DNA of 40,971 nt. Source: Bacteroidales bacterium. Lineage in GTDB: Bacteria; Bacteroidota; Bacteroidia; Bacteroidales; Muribaculaceae. Where the stretch lies: the NCBI GenBank assembly GCA_004552395.1, contig SFOK01000004.1, forward strand, positions 1 to 40,971. Reading direction: 5' to 3'. Position numbers and translations under genes: made by a program. Positions within the stretch are counted from its first letter, which is position 1, and each line of letters starts with the position of its first letter. This document shows, piece by piece, positions 33,198 to 40,949 of this stretch. The notes beneath the pieces are model-generated. The model made no database searches and had not been told where the DNA came from. It worked only from the letters and a program-made list of their open reading frames with translations.

Positions 33198-34478
33198 TTA
33201 CTCCGTCTGCCGGTCCGCGAGGAGAAGCCATTTCCAGACAGGCACAACGGATATTTCCGGGCCTGATTCGGATCGGATGATATCTTCCGGGTCATCGTAG
33301 GTGATTATCAGCGCCCGGCGTAGCGGCCGGATCTTGTGGAGTGCGCAGAGCGCTTGCACTTGGCGTTGGCGTGTGGCGTCGTCGGCGATGGTGAGCGAAG
33401 CTTGAACGGCCATATCGCGGTCGGGTATATAGAAATCCACCTCCACATTGTGGAGATAATAGTACAGCTCCCGGCCGAACTTCTTGCGCAGAGCCACGGC
33501 CACAAGGTTCTCTAAGAGCGCGTTCTGCTGCCCCTCTTTGAAAAGGGTGATGAATCCGTTGTCGATAAAATAGTACTTCCTGGTCGACGATTTTCCGGTA
33601 AGTTTCCCGGCGAAGTTTTCGATGCCGAACGAGAGCCAGGTCTCGAGTATCGCGGCGCAATATTCAGCCGCCGTGTCCGACTTCATGGGGTATCCCGCCG
33701 CCTTGGCTATCGAAGCCATACGGTTGGTCGAGAGCGGCTGACCTATGGACTCGGTCATCTTGCGTATGAGAATTTTGAGCCCTTCCTGTTTGCGTATGCC
33801 GTTGCGGGCTATGAGGTCGCCGAAGTATATTCTGTCGAAAAGACTGCTCAGCCATTTGCGTTTGAAGATGTCGGCCGACTGAATCACCTCCGGAAGACCG
33901 CCCAAGCTGAAATACGGGCCGAAGAGACGCCGTATCTCGGTGTCCTGCCGGTATTCCCAGTTCTCGTCAGGCATCACAGCGTTCATGACCAGATATTCCC
34001 GCTCGGAGAAGGGGAACACTTCCGTGAGCGCATAGCGGCCTCCGAGAGTAGTGGCAATCTCCGAGCTGAGCATCTTGGCGTTGCTGCCCGTGATGAAGAC
34101 CCGATAGCCGGTGTCGGCCAACCGACGGGCAAATTTCTCCCAGCCCGGCACCACCTGAATCTCGTCGAGAAAGAAGACCGGCTTCAATGCGTAAAGCTCT
34201 TCGTAGCAGACCTTTATCAGGTCGAGGTCGGAAGATTCTATACCGGTTATTCGGTCGTCCTCGAAGTTGAAGTAAAGGATAGAGCGGGGGTCGAGACCTT
34301 CGCACTTCAGAGTGTCGATGCTCTGATACATGAGGAACGATTTTCCGGTCCTCCGCAGTCCCACGAACACGTTGCAGCGCGAGAAATCTATGTCAATATC
34401 CCGGGGAACATACTCGATCCTCGATGTGAAATCCTGATACTCAAGTATTAGCTTTTTGATTACGTTCTTGTCAAGCAT
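33198..34478 (-). CDS. AAA-type ATPase with DUF4143 domain
   Basis: 426 residues. The ATPase part has Walker A GLRRTGKS (40-47), Walker B VFFLDEIQ (101-108) and a GSNAKML sensor block (131-137), the standard start of the ATP-binding DUF4143 family. The C-terminal half holds the DUF4143 module (about 200-370; e.g. YYFIDNGFITLF, then LENLVAVALRKKFG and VDFYIPD, which resembles a PD-(D/E)xK-type nuclease core). Such genes are scattered widely in gut Bacteroidetes and archaea; their role is unknown. It is expressed from its own promoter (34495-34525) whose spacer carries a palindrome that recurs twice more upstream. Confidence 0.92.
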   Translation of the reverse strand: MLDKNVIKKLILEYQDFTSRIEYVPRDIDIDFSRCNVFVGLRRTGKSFLMYQSIDTLKCEGLDPRSILYFNFEDDRITGIESSDLDLIKVCYEELYALKPVFFLDEIQVVPGWEKFARRLADTGYRVFITGSNAKMLSSEIATTLGGRYALTEVFPFSEREYLVMNAVMPDENWEYRQDTEIRRLFGPYFSLGGLPEVIQSADIFKRKWLSSLFDRIYFGDLIARNGIRKQEGLKILIRKMTESIGQPLSTNRMASIAKAAGYPMKSDTAAEYCAAILETWLSFGIENFAGKLTGKSSTRKYYFIDNGFITLFKEGQQNALLENLVAVALRKKFGRELYYYLHNVEVDFYIPDRDMAVQASLTIADDATRQRQVQALCALHKIRPLRRALIITYDDPEDIIRSESGPEISVVPVWKWLLLADRQTE

Positions 34479-34494
34479 AGGCTAAAAGTTTGTG

Positions 34495-34525
34495 CAAAGA
34501 TACAAACTTTCCGGTATATCGGAAA
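34495..34525 (-). promoter_or_regulatory. promoter of the AAA/DUF4143 gene
   Basis: Minus-strand TATCTTTG (complement of 34495-34502) is a perfect TAnnTTTG -7 box; TTTC (complement of 34522-34525), one base off TTTG, lies 19 bp upstream. Start near 34488 would leave only about 10 nt before the ATG at 34478. Confidence 0.6.
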
Positions 34526-34591
34526 GTTTTGAGGTGATTATTTCCGGTATAGTGGAAAGATTTGGGGCAATTGTTTCCGGTATATCGGAAA
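34506..34591. promoter_or_regulatory. three palindromes in 33-bp tandem repeats, probable operator array
   Basis: TTTCCGGTATATCGGAAA-type dyads start at 34508, 34541 and 34574, exactly 33 bp apart. The first is extended to ACTTTCCG/CGGAAAGT; the second has one altered half (GTGGAAA). The 15-bp spacers are also related. The first dyad lies between the -33 and -7 elements of the ATPase promoter, the usual place for repression. Confidence 0.75.
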
Positions 34592-34667
34592 TGAGGGCAG
34601 AAAATGGCTTGCCGGAGCGTGAGGTTAGCCTGCCGGGGGAGGGCCTAAGCTCGGAGACGACGGACTG

Positions 34668-34702
34668 CTCTGCGGGGAGACGATGGGCGGCTCCCCGCAG
34701 AG
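34668..34702 (-). terminator. 12-bp perfect hairpin after rlmI
   Basis: CTCTGCGGGGAG (34668-34679) pairs perfectly with CTCCCCGCAGAG (34691-34702), loop of 11 nt. There is no T-run, so termination is inferred from position only (48 bp beyond the rlmI stop, before the ATPase promoter). Confidence 0.45.
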
Positions 34703-34749
34703 ATGGTACTTAGCGCAGATGGGGAAGGTAATCTATGCAGAGGGTGGGG

Positions 34750-35940
34750 TTACTCCACGTAGAGGACGAGGCCTTTGAGGTATTCGCCTTCGGGATGGTA
34801 GATGTTGACGGGATGGTCGGCGGGCTGTGTGAGCTGATGCAGGATTCTCACCTTGCGGCGCGACTGTGCGGCGGCGCTGAATACCTGCAGACGGAACATC
34901 TCCTTGGTGACGACCTGCGAGCAAGAGAAGGTGAAGAGTATGCCCCCTTTGCGTATCTTCTCGAACGCTTTGGCGTTGAGGCGGCGGTAGCCCATGAGGC
35001 CGTTTTTCAGAGCGCCGCGGTGCTTGGCGAAGGCCGGCGGGTCGAGAATGATCAGGTCGTACTCGCCCGGCTTCATGTCGTCGAGGTATTTGAAAGCGTC
35101 GGTGGCGAATGAGCGATGGCGGTCGCAGCCCGGAAAGTTGAGCTCCACATTCGCGTCGGTAAGGGCTATCGCCTTGCCCGACGAGTCGACCGAGTCGACC
35201 CTCTTGGCTCCACCGCGGAGAGCGTAGACCGAGAAGCCGCCCGTGTAGCAGAACATGTTGAGGACCTCGCGTCCCGAGGCGAGCTGCTCAAGCAGACGGC
35301 GGTTGTCGCGCTGGTCCACGAAGAAGCCCGTCTTCTGGCCGCGCAGCCAGTCGATGTTGAACTGAAGACCGTTTTCCGTAGCCACAGAGCTGCGGAACGA
35401 TCCGGCTATGTAATCGTTGACCGGATGGAGGTCGGCCTTGAAGGGGAGGGTAGTGTCGCTCTTATAGTAGACGCTGCGGATTCCCGGCAGACGTGTGAGA
35501 GCCTCGGCAATCTCCATGCGGCAGAAATGCATGCCCGGCGAATGAGCCTGCACCACAGCCGTGCCGTCGTAGATGTCGACCACGAGGCCCGGCAGGAAGT
35601 CGCCCTCGCCGTGGACGAGGCGGAAGCAGTTGTTGTCGGGACGGATCAGGCCGAGCGCCTCGCGCAGCTTCCAGGCCTCGCCGATGCGCTGCCAGAAGAA
35701 GTCGGCCGGGAGATGCTCCTCACCGAACTCGAGCATGCGCACGGCTATGCTGCCTATCTGATAATGGCCCACGCCCACATTGTCGCCACCGAAGGTGATC
35801 ACTCTCACGAGGTCGCCCTCGCGCACCTCTTCGGGAAGTTCGAGCACAGCACCGGAGAATACCCACGGGTGAAATCTTTCGAGCGATTCTTCCTTACCCT
35901 TTCTCAGACGCAGGACAGGCAATGCGGCGTTTTGGTCCAT
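34750..35940 (-). CDS. rlmI: class I SAM-dependent rRNA methyltransferase (RlmI-like)
   Basis: 396 residues. An N-terminal PUA RNA-binding domain (about 1-75, with HPWVFSGAV) precedes a Rossmann methyltransferase with LNMFCYTGGFSVYALRGGAKRVDSVD-type SAM site and LDPPAFAK catalytic loop, the layout of RlmI/RlmL-type 23S rRNA cytosine-C5 methyltransferases. The exact target base is inferred from family only. It starts 58 bp after rseP and probably belongs to the M23/dxr/rseP operon. Confidence 0.92.
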   Translation of the reverse strand: MDQNAALPVLRLRKGKEESLERFHPWVFSGAVLELPEEVREGDLVRVITFGGDNVGVGHYQIGSIAVRMLEFGEEHLPADFFWQRIGEAWKLREALGLIRPDNNCFRLVHGEGDFLPGLVVDIYDGTAVVQAHSPGMHFCRMEIAEALTRLPGIRSVYYKSDTTLPFKADLHPVNDYIAGSFRSSVATENGLQFNIDWLRGQKTGFFVDQRDNRRLLEQLASGREVLNMFCYTGGFSVYALRGGAKRVDSVDSSGKAIALTDANVELNFPGCDRHRSFATDAFKYLDDMKPGEYDLIILDPPAFAKHRGALKNGLMGYRRLNAKAFEKIRKGGILFTFSCSQVVTKEMFRLQVFSAAAQSRRKVRILHQLTQPADHPVNIYHPEGEYLKGLVLYVE

Positions 35941-35954
35941 AGCTTACAGATATC

Positions 35955-36003
35955 TATTTCAGCGAATTATTTTATCAGCGGATATTTATTTCAGCAGATT
36001 ATT
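35955..36003. repeat. three 16-17-bp imperfect repeats at the rseP 3' end
   Basis: TATTTCAGCGAATTAT, TTTATCAGCGGATATT and TATTTCAGCAGATTAT follow one another; the last covers the rseP stop codon (TAA, 35999-36001 on the minus strand). They fill most of the gap to rlmI. Confidence 0.65.
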
Positions 36004-37384
36004 TGAAAAGACGAACTATATCCATGCCGTTGGCGTAGAGCAGCAGCAGGAGCAGGAAGATCATGCCCGCGATCTGCGCTCTCTCCATGAATTTCTCGCT
36101 CGGTTTGCGGCGTGTGATCACCTCCCAGAGCAGGAAGAATACGTGGCCGCCGTCGAGGCCCGGTATCGGTATGATGTTCATGAAAGCCAGTGCCACGGAG
36201 AGGAATGCGGCGATGTTCCAGAAAGCGTACCAATCCCACGATTCGGGGAAGATGCTGCCTATGGTGCCGAAGCCGCCAAGGCTCTGCGCGCCCTCTTTGG
36301 TGAAGACCTGCTTCATGGAGCTCACATAGTTGGTGAGCATATCGGAACCCATGGAGATACCTTTGGGCACAGCCGCGAAGATATTATAGTGCACCTTCTT
36401 GGTGTTGAAGAGCTTGTTGAGATCGTTCTCCAGCTGGAAACCGATTTTGGAGCCGCCGTCGAGCTTTATGGGGAGCACCACAGTGTCCGTCTTGCCCGAG
36501 GTTTCGGTGCGCAGCGCGGTGATGCGGACCGTCTGTCCGGCTTTCCCCTTGAGCGAGGGGAGGAACTTCATGGCGCCCGGTGTCGCGGTGTCGTTCACGG
36601 CTATTATGCGGTCGCCCACACGCAGTCCGGCCCTCTCGGCCGAGGCGTTCTGGATGCTGTGCACCACCACCGGGACATCCATCTCCATGAAAGAGATGCC
36701 GCGCGAATCGGTCTTGGCGCCCTGATCGAGCGCGGCCATGAAGTTGTCGGGCAGCTCTATGAGCACCGTGTCGCGGCCTTCGCGGAGCACGGTTACCTTA
36801 TCTGCGTTGGCAATGTCGAAGAGATGCTGATTGGGGTTGGAGACAGGTTTTCCATCGGCCGTGAGCGGTATGTCGCCGTCGCGGAAGCCGTATTTATGAG
36901 CCGTGTCGGAATAGACGATCATACCTTTCGACTCCTGAAAGGGGACATACTCCTCGCCCCACCACCAGACTATGCCGGCGTAGATGAGAATGGCCAGAAG
37001 GAAATTGAAAAGCACACCCGCAATCATGATGAGCAGGCGCTGCCAGGCCGGTTTGGTACGGAACTCCCAGGACTTGGGCGGCTGCTTCATCTGCTCGGTG
37101 TCCATAGACTCGTCGATCATGCCGGCTATCTTGCAGTAGCCGCCGAACGGGAGCCAGCCGATGCCGTAGGTGGTGTCGCGCCAGAAGCCCGGCTTCCCTT
37201 TCTTGTTGAGCCGCTTCTTCGGGGTCCATTTGCAGATCGAGAACCACGGGTTGAAGAAGATATAGAACTTCTCTACCTTGACGCCGAACATACGGGCGAA
37301 GAGGAAATGACCGAACTCGTGGATTATGACAAGGATCATAAACGCCAGTATAAGCTGGGCTGCCTTGATAAAAAATGTTTCCAT
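35999..37384 (-). CDS. rseP: site-2 protease RseP (membrane zinc metalloprotease)
   Basis: 461 residues. The zinc motif HEFGH (22-26) lies in the first membrane helix and the third ligand region LDGGH is near the C-terminus, within IPIPGLDGGHVFFLLWE. A PDZ region lies between (about 205-290; SAERAGLRVGDRIIAVND). RseP cuts anti-sigma factors and leftover signal peptides within the membrane. Its ATG overlaps the dxr stop codon (TGATG), the dxr-rseP pair being common in bacteria. Confidence 0.96.
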   Translation of the reverse strand: METFFIKAAQLILAFMILVIIHEFGHFLFARMFGVKVEKFYIFFNPWFSICKWTPKKRLNKKGKPGFWRDTTYGIGWLPFGGYCKIAGMIDESMDTEQMKQPPKSWEFRTKPAWQRLLIMIAGVLFNFLLAILIYAGIVWWWGEEYVPFQESKGMIVYSDTAHKYGFRDGDIPLTADGKPVSNPNQHLFDIANADKVTVLREGRDTVLIELPDNFMAALDQGAKTDSRGISFMEMDVPVVVHSIQNASAERAGLRVGDRIIAVNDTATPGAMKFLPSLKGKAGQTVRITALRTETSGKTDTVVLPIKLDGGSKIGFQLENDLNKLFNTKKVHYNIFAAVPKGISMGSDMLTNYVSSMKQVFTKEGAQSLGGFGTIGSIFPESWDWYAFWNIAAFLSVALAFMNIIPIPGLDGGHVFFLLWEVITRRKPSEKFMERAQIAGMIFLLLLLLYANGMDIVRLFK

Positions 37385-38571
37385 CAGAATTTCTGTTTTA
37401 AGATTTCGCAGGCCCGGGCCGTGGCCTCTTGGTGGGTAGCCACAAGCTCATCGTAGCCCGGCGAAGCTATGAAGCCCGAGCATCGCATGGTCTCTTCGGC
37501 CAGTGGCGCCATATCGGTGAAGCGGAGCTCTCCGCGCAGGAAAGCGGCGTTGGCCACCTCGTTGGCGGCATTGAGTATGCACGGCATGTTGCCGCCTCTG
37601 GAGAGAGCCTCGTAGGCGAAGCCGAGCAGCGGAAATTTCTCCATGTCGGGCGCCTCGAAGGTGAGCGAGGCGTAGTCCGAGAGGCGCAGGAAACGTTCTG
37701 CGCCGGGGAGACGGTCGGGGTAGCTGAGCGCGTGGCTTATGGGCAGATGCATGTCGGGAGCGCCGAGCTGCGCCTTTATGGAGCCGTCGCGGTATTCCAC
37801 CATGGAGTGAACCACCGACTGCGGATGCACCACGATCTGAATCTGCTCCGGGCCGAAGCCGAAGAGCCAACGGGCCTCGATCATCTCGAAGCCTTTGTTC
37901 ATCATCGAAGCCGAGTCTATGGTGACCTTGGCACCCATGGTCCAGTTGGGATGCCGCAGGGCGTCGGCCGCTGTGACACCGGCGAGCTTCTCTGTGGGGA
38001 GAGTGCGGAACGGGCCGCCGCTGGCTGTGAGTATCAGCTTGTGGACAGCGGATCGTGCCTCGCCTTCGAGACACTGGAAGATAGCCGAGTGCTCCGAATC
38101 GACCGGTATGATGCGGCAAGAGGAGTCGCCCAGGGCCTGACGGTGGCCCACCATGGAGGTGATCAGCTCGCCGGCCACCACGAGAGTCTCCTTGTTGGCC
38201 AGTGCGATAGTCTTGCCCGCCTCTATGGCGCTCATGGTAGGTTCGAGTCCGGTGTAGCCGACCATGGCCGTGACCACCGTGTCTATTTCCGGCGCGGCGG
38301 CTGCCTGAGCTATGGCGCGGCTGCCGGCGAGCACCTCGATGCCCGTGCCGGCGAGCGCCTGCTCCACATCGGCGGCGAGCTCTTCGGAGGCTATGACCAC
38401 TCTGGAGGGGCGGAAACGGAGCGCCTGCTCCACGAGGAGCCGCGCGTTGCGTCCGGCGGTGAGGAGCGAAGCCCTGAAGCGCTCCGGATGTGATGCTATC
38501 ACATCGAGCGTCTGGGTGCCGATGGAGCCCGTGCTTCCCAGGATAGCTATGTTTTTTACAGTCTGTGACAT
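37384..38571 (-). CDS. dxr: 1-deoxy-D-xylulose 5-phosphate reductoisomerase
   Basis: 395 residues, full length. It converts DXP to MEP with NADPH in isoprenoid synthesis. Signatures: NADPH loop LGSTGSIGTQTLDVI at the N-terminus, ALANKETLVVAGELI, IIPVDSEHSAIFQCLEG, LTASGGPFRT and the MGAKVTIDSASMMNKGFE metal/substrate block. All expected residues are present. It lies 52 bp after the M23-like gene and is translationally coupled to rseP. Confidence 0.97.
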   Translation of the reverse strand: MSQTVKNIAILGSTGSIGTQTLDVIASHPERFRASLLTAGRNARLLVEQALRFRPSRVVIASEELAADVEQALAGTGIEVLAGSRAIAQAAAAPEIDTVVTAMVGYTGLEPTMSAIEAGKTIALANKETLVVAGELITSMVGHRQALGDSSCRIIPVDSEHSAIFQCLEGEARSAVHKLILTASGGPFRTLPTEKLAGVTAADALRHPNWTMGAKVTIDSASMMNKGFEMIEARWLFGFGPEQIQIVVHPQSVVHSMVEYRDGSIKAQLGAPDMHLPISHALSYPDRLPGAERFLRLSDYASLTFEAPDMEKFPLLGFAYEALSRGGNMPCILNAANEVANAAFLRGELRFTDMAPLAEETMRCSGFIASPGYDELVATHQEATARACEILKQKF

Positions 38572-38623
38572 TTAGGTCAGTGAGTGCTGAGGTCCGTTTT
38601 GCGCCTGCAAAGTTAATAAAAAA

Positions 38624-39493
38624 TTACGCAGGGGTATCGTTTTCAGAATCGGGAGTATTGTGGATATGTTTTCCGAAAATATAGTCGGCGGGAAAGAGCG
38701 GCGTGCCGTCGTGCCATAGCTCCACGCCGAACGAGTTGGCCGAGCTTCCGCTTCTTGGCCGGGCCGGCTCGGTGATGCGCTGGCCCGAGTAGACGCGCGA
38801 TCCCTGCCTGACGAGCGGCATGCCCACATTCGTGTAGCGGCTCAGGAAGCCGTTGGGGTGCTGAATGATGATAGTGTAGCTGTCGCGGGCCGGGTAGCAG
38901 TCGATCACATATCCATCGGCGATAGAGCAGACTCCGGTGCCTTTGGGGGCTATCATCTTCACCATGAGCTGCTTTTGCGATTCGTCGAGCATGATGCCGC
39001 CCGAAGTGGGCGGCGAGAAGATGAGGCCCTCGGCTGCCACAGGGGAGAGCACGCTCAGGTTATATTTGTCGCTCGCAGCCATGCGGGCCACGAACCGGCG
39101 TTCGGCAGGCGAGGCGGTGAGCAGCGAGTCGACGGGAAGCGATTTCAGCTGCGCGCCAGCGAGAGTGGAGTCGGGTCGGGGACGGTCAGTGTCGAGCGCT
39201 GTCATCATATTGTCGTAGAACTCCTTGTTGCGTTCGTAGCTGAAGCGGAGCGAGTCGACCGAGGAGCACAGGGCGCTGAGCTGCTGGCGAGTCCGGGAAG
39301 CGTCACCGCCGTCGGGGAGAAGCTTCTTGAGCGGTGTGGCGAGGAGCAGGAGCAGCGCCAGGCCCGTGAAGGCGAGGCCCACAGCGATGCCGGAGAACCA
39401 GAAGGCGCGAGAGGAGAATGTTTTCGACCATATCTCCTGCAGGCGTGATGAATCCTCAAGACTCACCTTGTATGCTCGTTTGCTCTTTTTCAT
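38624..39493 (-). CDS. membrane-anchored M23/LytM-like protein, probably catalytically inactive
   Basis: 289 residues. A cytosolic basic N-terminus, one membrane helix (31-52), a coiled coil (about 63-105) and a LytM/peptidase M23 fold (about 150-272; MIAPKGTGVCSIADGYVI, IIQHPNGFLSRYTNVG, VRQGSRVYSGQRI). The zinc and catalytic residues are missing: the HxxxD site reads SGGIMLD and the HLHFE site reads SFGVELW. Such LytM proteins (as in EnvC and NlpD) activate amidases rather than cut peptidoglycan. It heads the dxr/rseP/rlmI operon; a -7 box lies at 39525-39532. Confidence 0.88.
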   Translation of the reverse strand: MKKSKRAYKVSLEDSSRLQEIWSKTFSSRAFWFSGIAVGLAFTGLALLLLLATPLKKLLPDGGDASRTRQQLSALCSSVDSLRFSYERNKEFYDNMMTALDTDRPRPDSTLAGAQLKSLPVDSLLTASPAERRFVARMAASDKYNLSVLSPVAAEGLIFSPPTSGGIMLDESQKQLMVKMIAPKGTGVCSIADGYVIDCYPARDSYTIIIQHPNGFLSRYTNVGMPLVRQGSRVYSGQRITEPARPRSGSSANSFGVELWHDGTPLFPADYIFGKHIHNTPDSENDTPA

Positions 39494-39524
39494 CGTATGA
39501 GACGGCTTGACTTCGTCCGGAGTG

Positions 39525-39532
39525 CAAAATTA
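39525..39532 (-). promoter_or_regulatory. possible -7 box for the M23/dxr/rseP/rlmI operon
   Basis: The minus strand reads TAATTTTG, giving a leader of about 25 nt. A correctly spaced -33 element is not evident. Confidence 0.4.
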
Positions 39533-39570
39533 CAAAAAATAATCGTAAACTCCGTCACCCGGCTTAACTG

Positions 39571-39660
39571 CCGGAGATCGCGCCGAAGGTCAGGCCGAAG
39601 ATTACGCGGAAAACACACCGGAGATCATGCCAAGATGCGCCGGAGATCATGCCGAGATGC
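39571..39660. repeat. CCGGAGATC repeats
   Basis: CCGGAGATCATGCC followed by R-AGATGCG occurs at 39618 and 39640 (period 22), and a weaker CCGGAGATCGCGCC copy starts at 39571. The 428-bp gap 39494-39921 holds these, hairpins and the left end of the IS, but no gene I can support. Confidence 0.65.
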
Positions 39661-39810
39661 GCGGGAGAACCCACAGAGAGAAAGCCGGGGCAAAGGCAGC
39701 GACAATTATTGACGTAGAAAATTATGAAGATTCCAAATCGAAGTGCAAAACTTTGAGTTGAGAATTACTCATTCCCCTCTCTCCTTCTGGCGAGGGGATG
39801 CCCGAGCGGC

Positions 39811-39832
39811 GGGGGCGGCCTAAACCGCCCCC
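39811..39832. other. perfect 8-bp hairpin beside the IS
   Basis: GGGGGCGG (39811-39818) pairs with CCGCCCCC (39825-39832), loop CCTAAA. No T-run follows on either strand. It lies 23 bp from the IS end and could be a terminator stem or an insertion-target structure. Confidence 0.45.
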
Positions 39833-39870
39833 AAGAGCGGATGACAGCAGGGTATACTGGCAATACAAAA

Positions 39871-39893
39871 TAAAAAAGGAGACCGAAGTCTCC
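39871..39893 (-). terminator. leftward terminator inside the IS left end
   Basis: On the minus strand GGAGAC-TTCG-GTCTCC forms a 6-bp stem with a stable TTCG tetraloop, followed by a six-T run. It would stop transcription entering the IS from the right and shield the region to the left. On the + strand it is just a hairpin ahead of the transposase start. Confidence 0.7.
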
Positions 39894-39904
39894 CTGAGAT
39901 TAAC

Positions 39905-39912
39905 TAACTTTG
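39905..39912 (+). promoter_or_regulatory. -7 box for the transposase gene
   Basis: TAACTTTG matches TAnnTTTG and would start transcription around 39919, almost at the ATG (39922), i.e. a nearly leaderless mRNA. No -33 element is evident. Confidence 0.4.
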
Positions 39913-39921
39913 TATTGTCAT

Positions 39922-40905
39922 ATGTATCATCAATTAACCTCGCAGCAAAGGTCGCAAATTTTCGCCTTACTGCAAAGAAAAACTCCGAGAAAAGAAATCG
40001 CCCTCATTGTAGGGTGCAGTCAGTCAACGCTTTGTCGCGAGCTACAACGTAATTCCACCGATAAGGGCAACTATCTGTGGGAGAAAGCCGATAACAAGGC
40101 AATGGAACGTCGGAAACGCAGTACCTCAAACAAGAAGCTGGACGGAACTCTTACATGGAGAATAAAACAAATGATTATCGACAATCAATGGTCTCCCGAA
40201 CAAATCCGCGGCGTATTGGCCAAAGAAGGCATAAGCGTATCCATCCAGACCATATACAACATCATAAAGGCTGATGAAAGCGGTGAGCTGCGCCGCAACT
40301 GCCGTCATCCCAATTTCAGACGGCGTCCCGCAGCAGAACGCAGACCGACCAAAGCCACCAACATAGCCAACCGTACCAGCATACACGATCGGCCGGCCGA
40401 AGCTGACGGTAAACGCTTCGGAGACTTTGAGATGGATCTGATTGTCGATGCATACGGGCACGCTATACTCGTTCTTGTAGAACGCATGACCAACTTCGTG
40501 ATGATGGAGAGACTGCCTCATGGCAAGAAAGCGGTACCGCTCGCCCGTACTGTCGTCAGAATGCTTTACGGCTACCGCAGGTATCTGAAAACCATTACTA
40601 CGGACAATGGCAGCGAGTTCGCCGCGCACCTTGACATTACTGCAGGCCTGAGAATACGCGGGATGCCGGATGTGACAGTATACTTCGCCGACACTTACTG
40701 CTCCTGGCAGAAAGGTGCGGTCGAACATGAAAACAAACTAATCCGGCAGTACATCCCTAAAAAATCCAATTTCAATGACTTTTCTGATAATTACATCCGC
40801 AATGTAGGACGCAAACTGAACTTGAGACCGCGTAAAAAACTCAATTTTTCAAATCCTAAAACTGAATTCTTCAAACAAATCGCTAATTTTGCACTTGCCA
40901 GTTGA
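39922..40905 (+). CDS. IS30-family transposase
   Basis: 327 residues from the ATG at 39922; a TTG four codons upstream is less likely. The N-terminal helix-turn-helix (LTSQQRSQIFALLQRKTPRKEIA..CSQSTLCREL) recognises the IS ends. The DDE catalytic triad is complete: FGDFEMDLIVDA (Asp), ITTDNGSEFA (Asp) and GAVEHENKLIRQYIPK (Glu), the last being the IS30 signature. The frame is intact, so the element may be active. The right inverted repeat lies inside the gene's end, and the TGA stop (40903-40905) falls just past the repeat. Confidence 0.95.
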   Translation: MYHQLTSQQRSQIFALLQRKTPRKEIALIVGCSQSTLCRELQRNSTDKGNYLWEKADNKAMERRKRSTSNKKLDGTLTWRIKQMIIDNQWSPEQIRGVLAKEGISVSIQTIYNIIKADESGELRRNCRHPNFRRRPAAERRPTKATNIANRTSIHDRPAEADGKRFGDFEMDLIVDAYGHAILVLVERMTNFVMMERLPHGKKAVPLARTVVRMLYGYRRYLKTITTDNGSEFAAHLDITAGLRIRGMPDVTVYFADTYCSWQKGAVEHENKLIRQYIPKKSNFNDFSDNYIRNVGRKLNLRPRKKLNFSNPKTEFFKQIANFALAS

Positions 40906-40925
40906 ACCTGCCCCGCTCACCTCAC

Positions 40926-40949
40926 CGAAATCTCGAAATCTCGAAATTC
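40926..40949. repeat. three 8-bp tandem repeats CGAAATCT
   Basis: CGAAATCT at 40926-40933 and 40934-40941, then CGAAATTC at 40942-40949, just outside the right end of the IS. Confidence 0.7.

Larger units (their letters stand above)
39856..40902 (+). mobile_element. IS30-family insertion sequence
   Basis: About 1047 bp bounded by imperfect inverted repeats: left ACTGGCAATACAAAAT (39856-39871) and right, read inward, ACTGGCAAGTGCAAAAT (40902-40886), with one gap and one mismatch. It encloses an intact transposase frame. No perfect target duplication is seen next to these ends. Confidence 0.75.

Noticed and set aside
33071..33295. 74-codon minus-strand frame downstream of the ATPase gene
   Set aside because: Overlaps the ATPase C-terminus in another frame and has an Arg/Lys/Ser-rich composition with no structure.
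34508..34591. CRISPR-like repeat array
   Set aside because: Only three units; the spacers are 15 bp and similar to each other, and there are no cas genes.
34492..34713. 73-codon + strand frame with an 11-residue repeat (SGISE-type)
   Set aside because: The repeat is simply the translation of the 33-bp palindrome array; no start signals and a better non-coding explanation.
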